From positions 1 through 5,652 of the forward strand of contig JBHHXG010000091.1 of assembly GCA_046756985.1 (NCBI GenBank): DNA of 5,652 nt. Reading direction: 5' to 3'. Of the stretch, positions 5,448-5,652 are shown in pieces (position 1 is the stretch's first letter; each line of letters starts with the position of its first letter). Origin of the DNA: JBHHXG01 sp046756985. GTDB taxonomy: Bacteria; Pseudomonadota; Zetaproteobacteria; Mariprofundales; Mariprofundaceae. Below the pieces are notes generated by a model. It saw only the letters and a list, made by a program, of their open reading frames with translations, did not search any database and had not been told where the DNA came from. The position numbers and the translations under genes were made by a program.

Positions 5448-5652
5448 AGGCCAGTGGCACAGACGAAGACCTGACTTCCGTCGCCGAGGCCCGGCAGAAA
5501 ATCGAAGCATGGCGCAAGCGTGGAAAACGTGTCATTTTCACCAATGGCTGCTTCGATCTGCTGCACCCCGGTCATGTCTATTATCTGGAAGCTGCACGAG
5601 CACTTGGCGATGTACTGATCATCGGCCTGAATGACGATGACTCCATCCGCCG
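5444..5652 (+). CDS. rfaE2: D-glycero-beta-D-manno-heptose 1-phosphate adenylyltransferase, stand-alone RfaE2/HldC type (partial, 3' end beyond window)
   Basis: This enzyme transfers AMP from ATP to heptose 1-phosphate to give ADP-heptose for the LPS inner core. The 69 visible codons contain the nucleotidyltransferase signature: a short helix (VAEARQKIEAWRKRG, 13-27), then VIFTNGCFDLLHPGHVYYL (30-48) with the HxGH ATP-binding motif at His41-His44, then ALGDVLIIGLNDDDSIR (53-69). In E. coli this domain is the C-terminal half of bifunctional HldE after a kinase domain; here it starts at its own ATG, so it is a separate protein and a kinase (RfaE1/HldA type) must be encoded elsewhere. The ATG overlaps the dolP stop (ATGA) with no strong Shine-Dalgarno, which suggests translational coupling. 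It shares the pathway with gmhA in the same operon. The first 69 residues cannot exclude a related cytidylyltransferase, but the wording is typical of RfaE2. Confidence 0.9.
   Translation, partial: MKASGTDEDLTSVAEARQKIEAWRKRGKRVIFTNGCFDLLHPGHVYYLEAARALGDVLIIGLNDDDSIR

Noticed and set aside
5067..5510. Minus-strand 147-codon ORF
   Set aside because: It is antisense to the second BON domain of dolP and the rfaE2 start, with no recognisable family motif.

Overview
The window looks like a chromosomal housekeeping segment from a Gram-negative proteobacterium with a mid-range GC content (roughly mid-50s percent by eye). Two outer-membrane lipoprotein genes, lpoA and dolP, and ADP-heptose (LPS inner core) synthesis genes point to a diderm. 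The gene set lpoA / rsmI / yraN / SIS-domain protein / dolP is the neighbourhood known from Gammaproteobacteria such as E. coli. The exact lineage cannot be fixed from the sequence, and related proteobacterial classes are possible.

Layout. Positions 1-1904 on the minus strand hold lpoA, a lipoprotein with a helical-repeat N-terminal half and a periplasmic-binding-protein-like C-terminal half; its last few codons lie beyond the window. A gap of only 37 bp separates it from a divergent plus-strand operon that fills the rest of the window: rsmI (1942-2805), yraN (2808-3170), gmhA/diaA-type SIS isomerase (3177-3761), a 317-residue deoxyhypusine-synthase-like protein of unknown role (3758-4711), a tiny single-pass membrane protein (4698-4835), dolP with two BON domains (4851-5447), and the start of a stand-alone ADP-heptose synthase adenylyltransferase, rfaE2/hldC type (5444 to the window end). 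Junctions run from 14 bp overlaps to 15 bp gaps, with two ATGA overlaps, so the genes are almost certainly co-transcribed and partly translationally coupled.

How the genes fit together. rsmI methylates 16S rRNA. yraN is a nuclease-fold protein of unclear role. gmhA and rfaE2 are early and late steps of ADP-heptose synthesis. lpoA and dolP maintain the envelope. The SIS protein sits at the E. coli diaA position but keeps the GmhA catalytic residues that E. coli DiaA has lost. The most interesting items are the deoxyhypusine-synthase-like protein between gmhA and dolP (no eIF5A substrate is expected in bacteria, and the usual catalytic-lysine motif is not seen), the unannotated-size membrane peptide with competing start codons, and a perfect 14-bp-arm inverted repeat inside rsmI. 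No mobile element, CRISPR array, tRNA or rRNA was seen, and no stretch over 300 bases lacks a gene.
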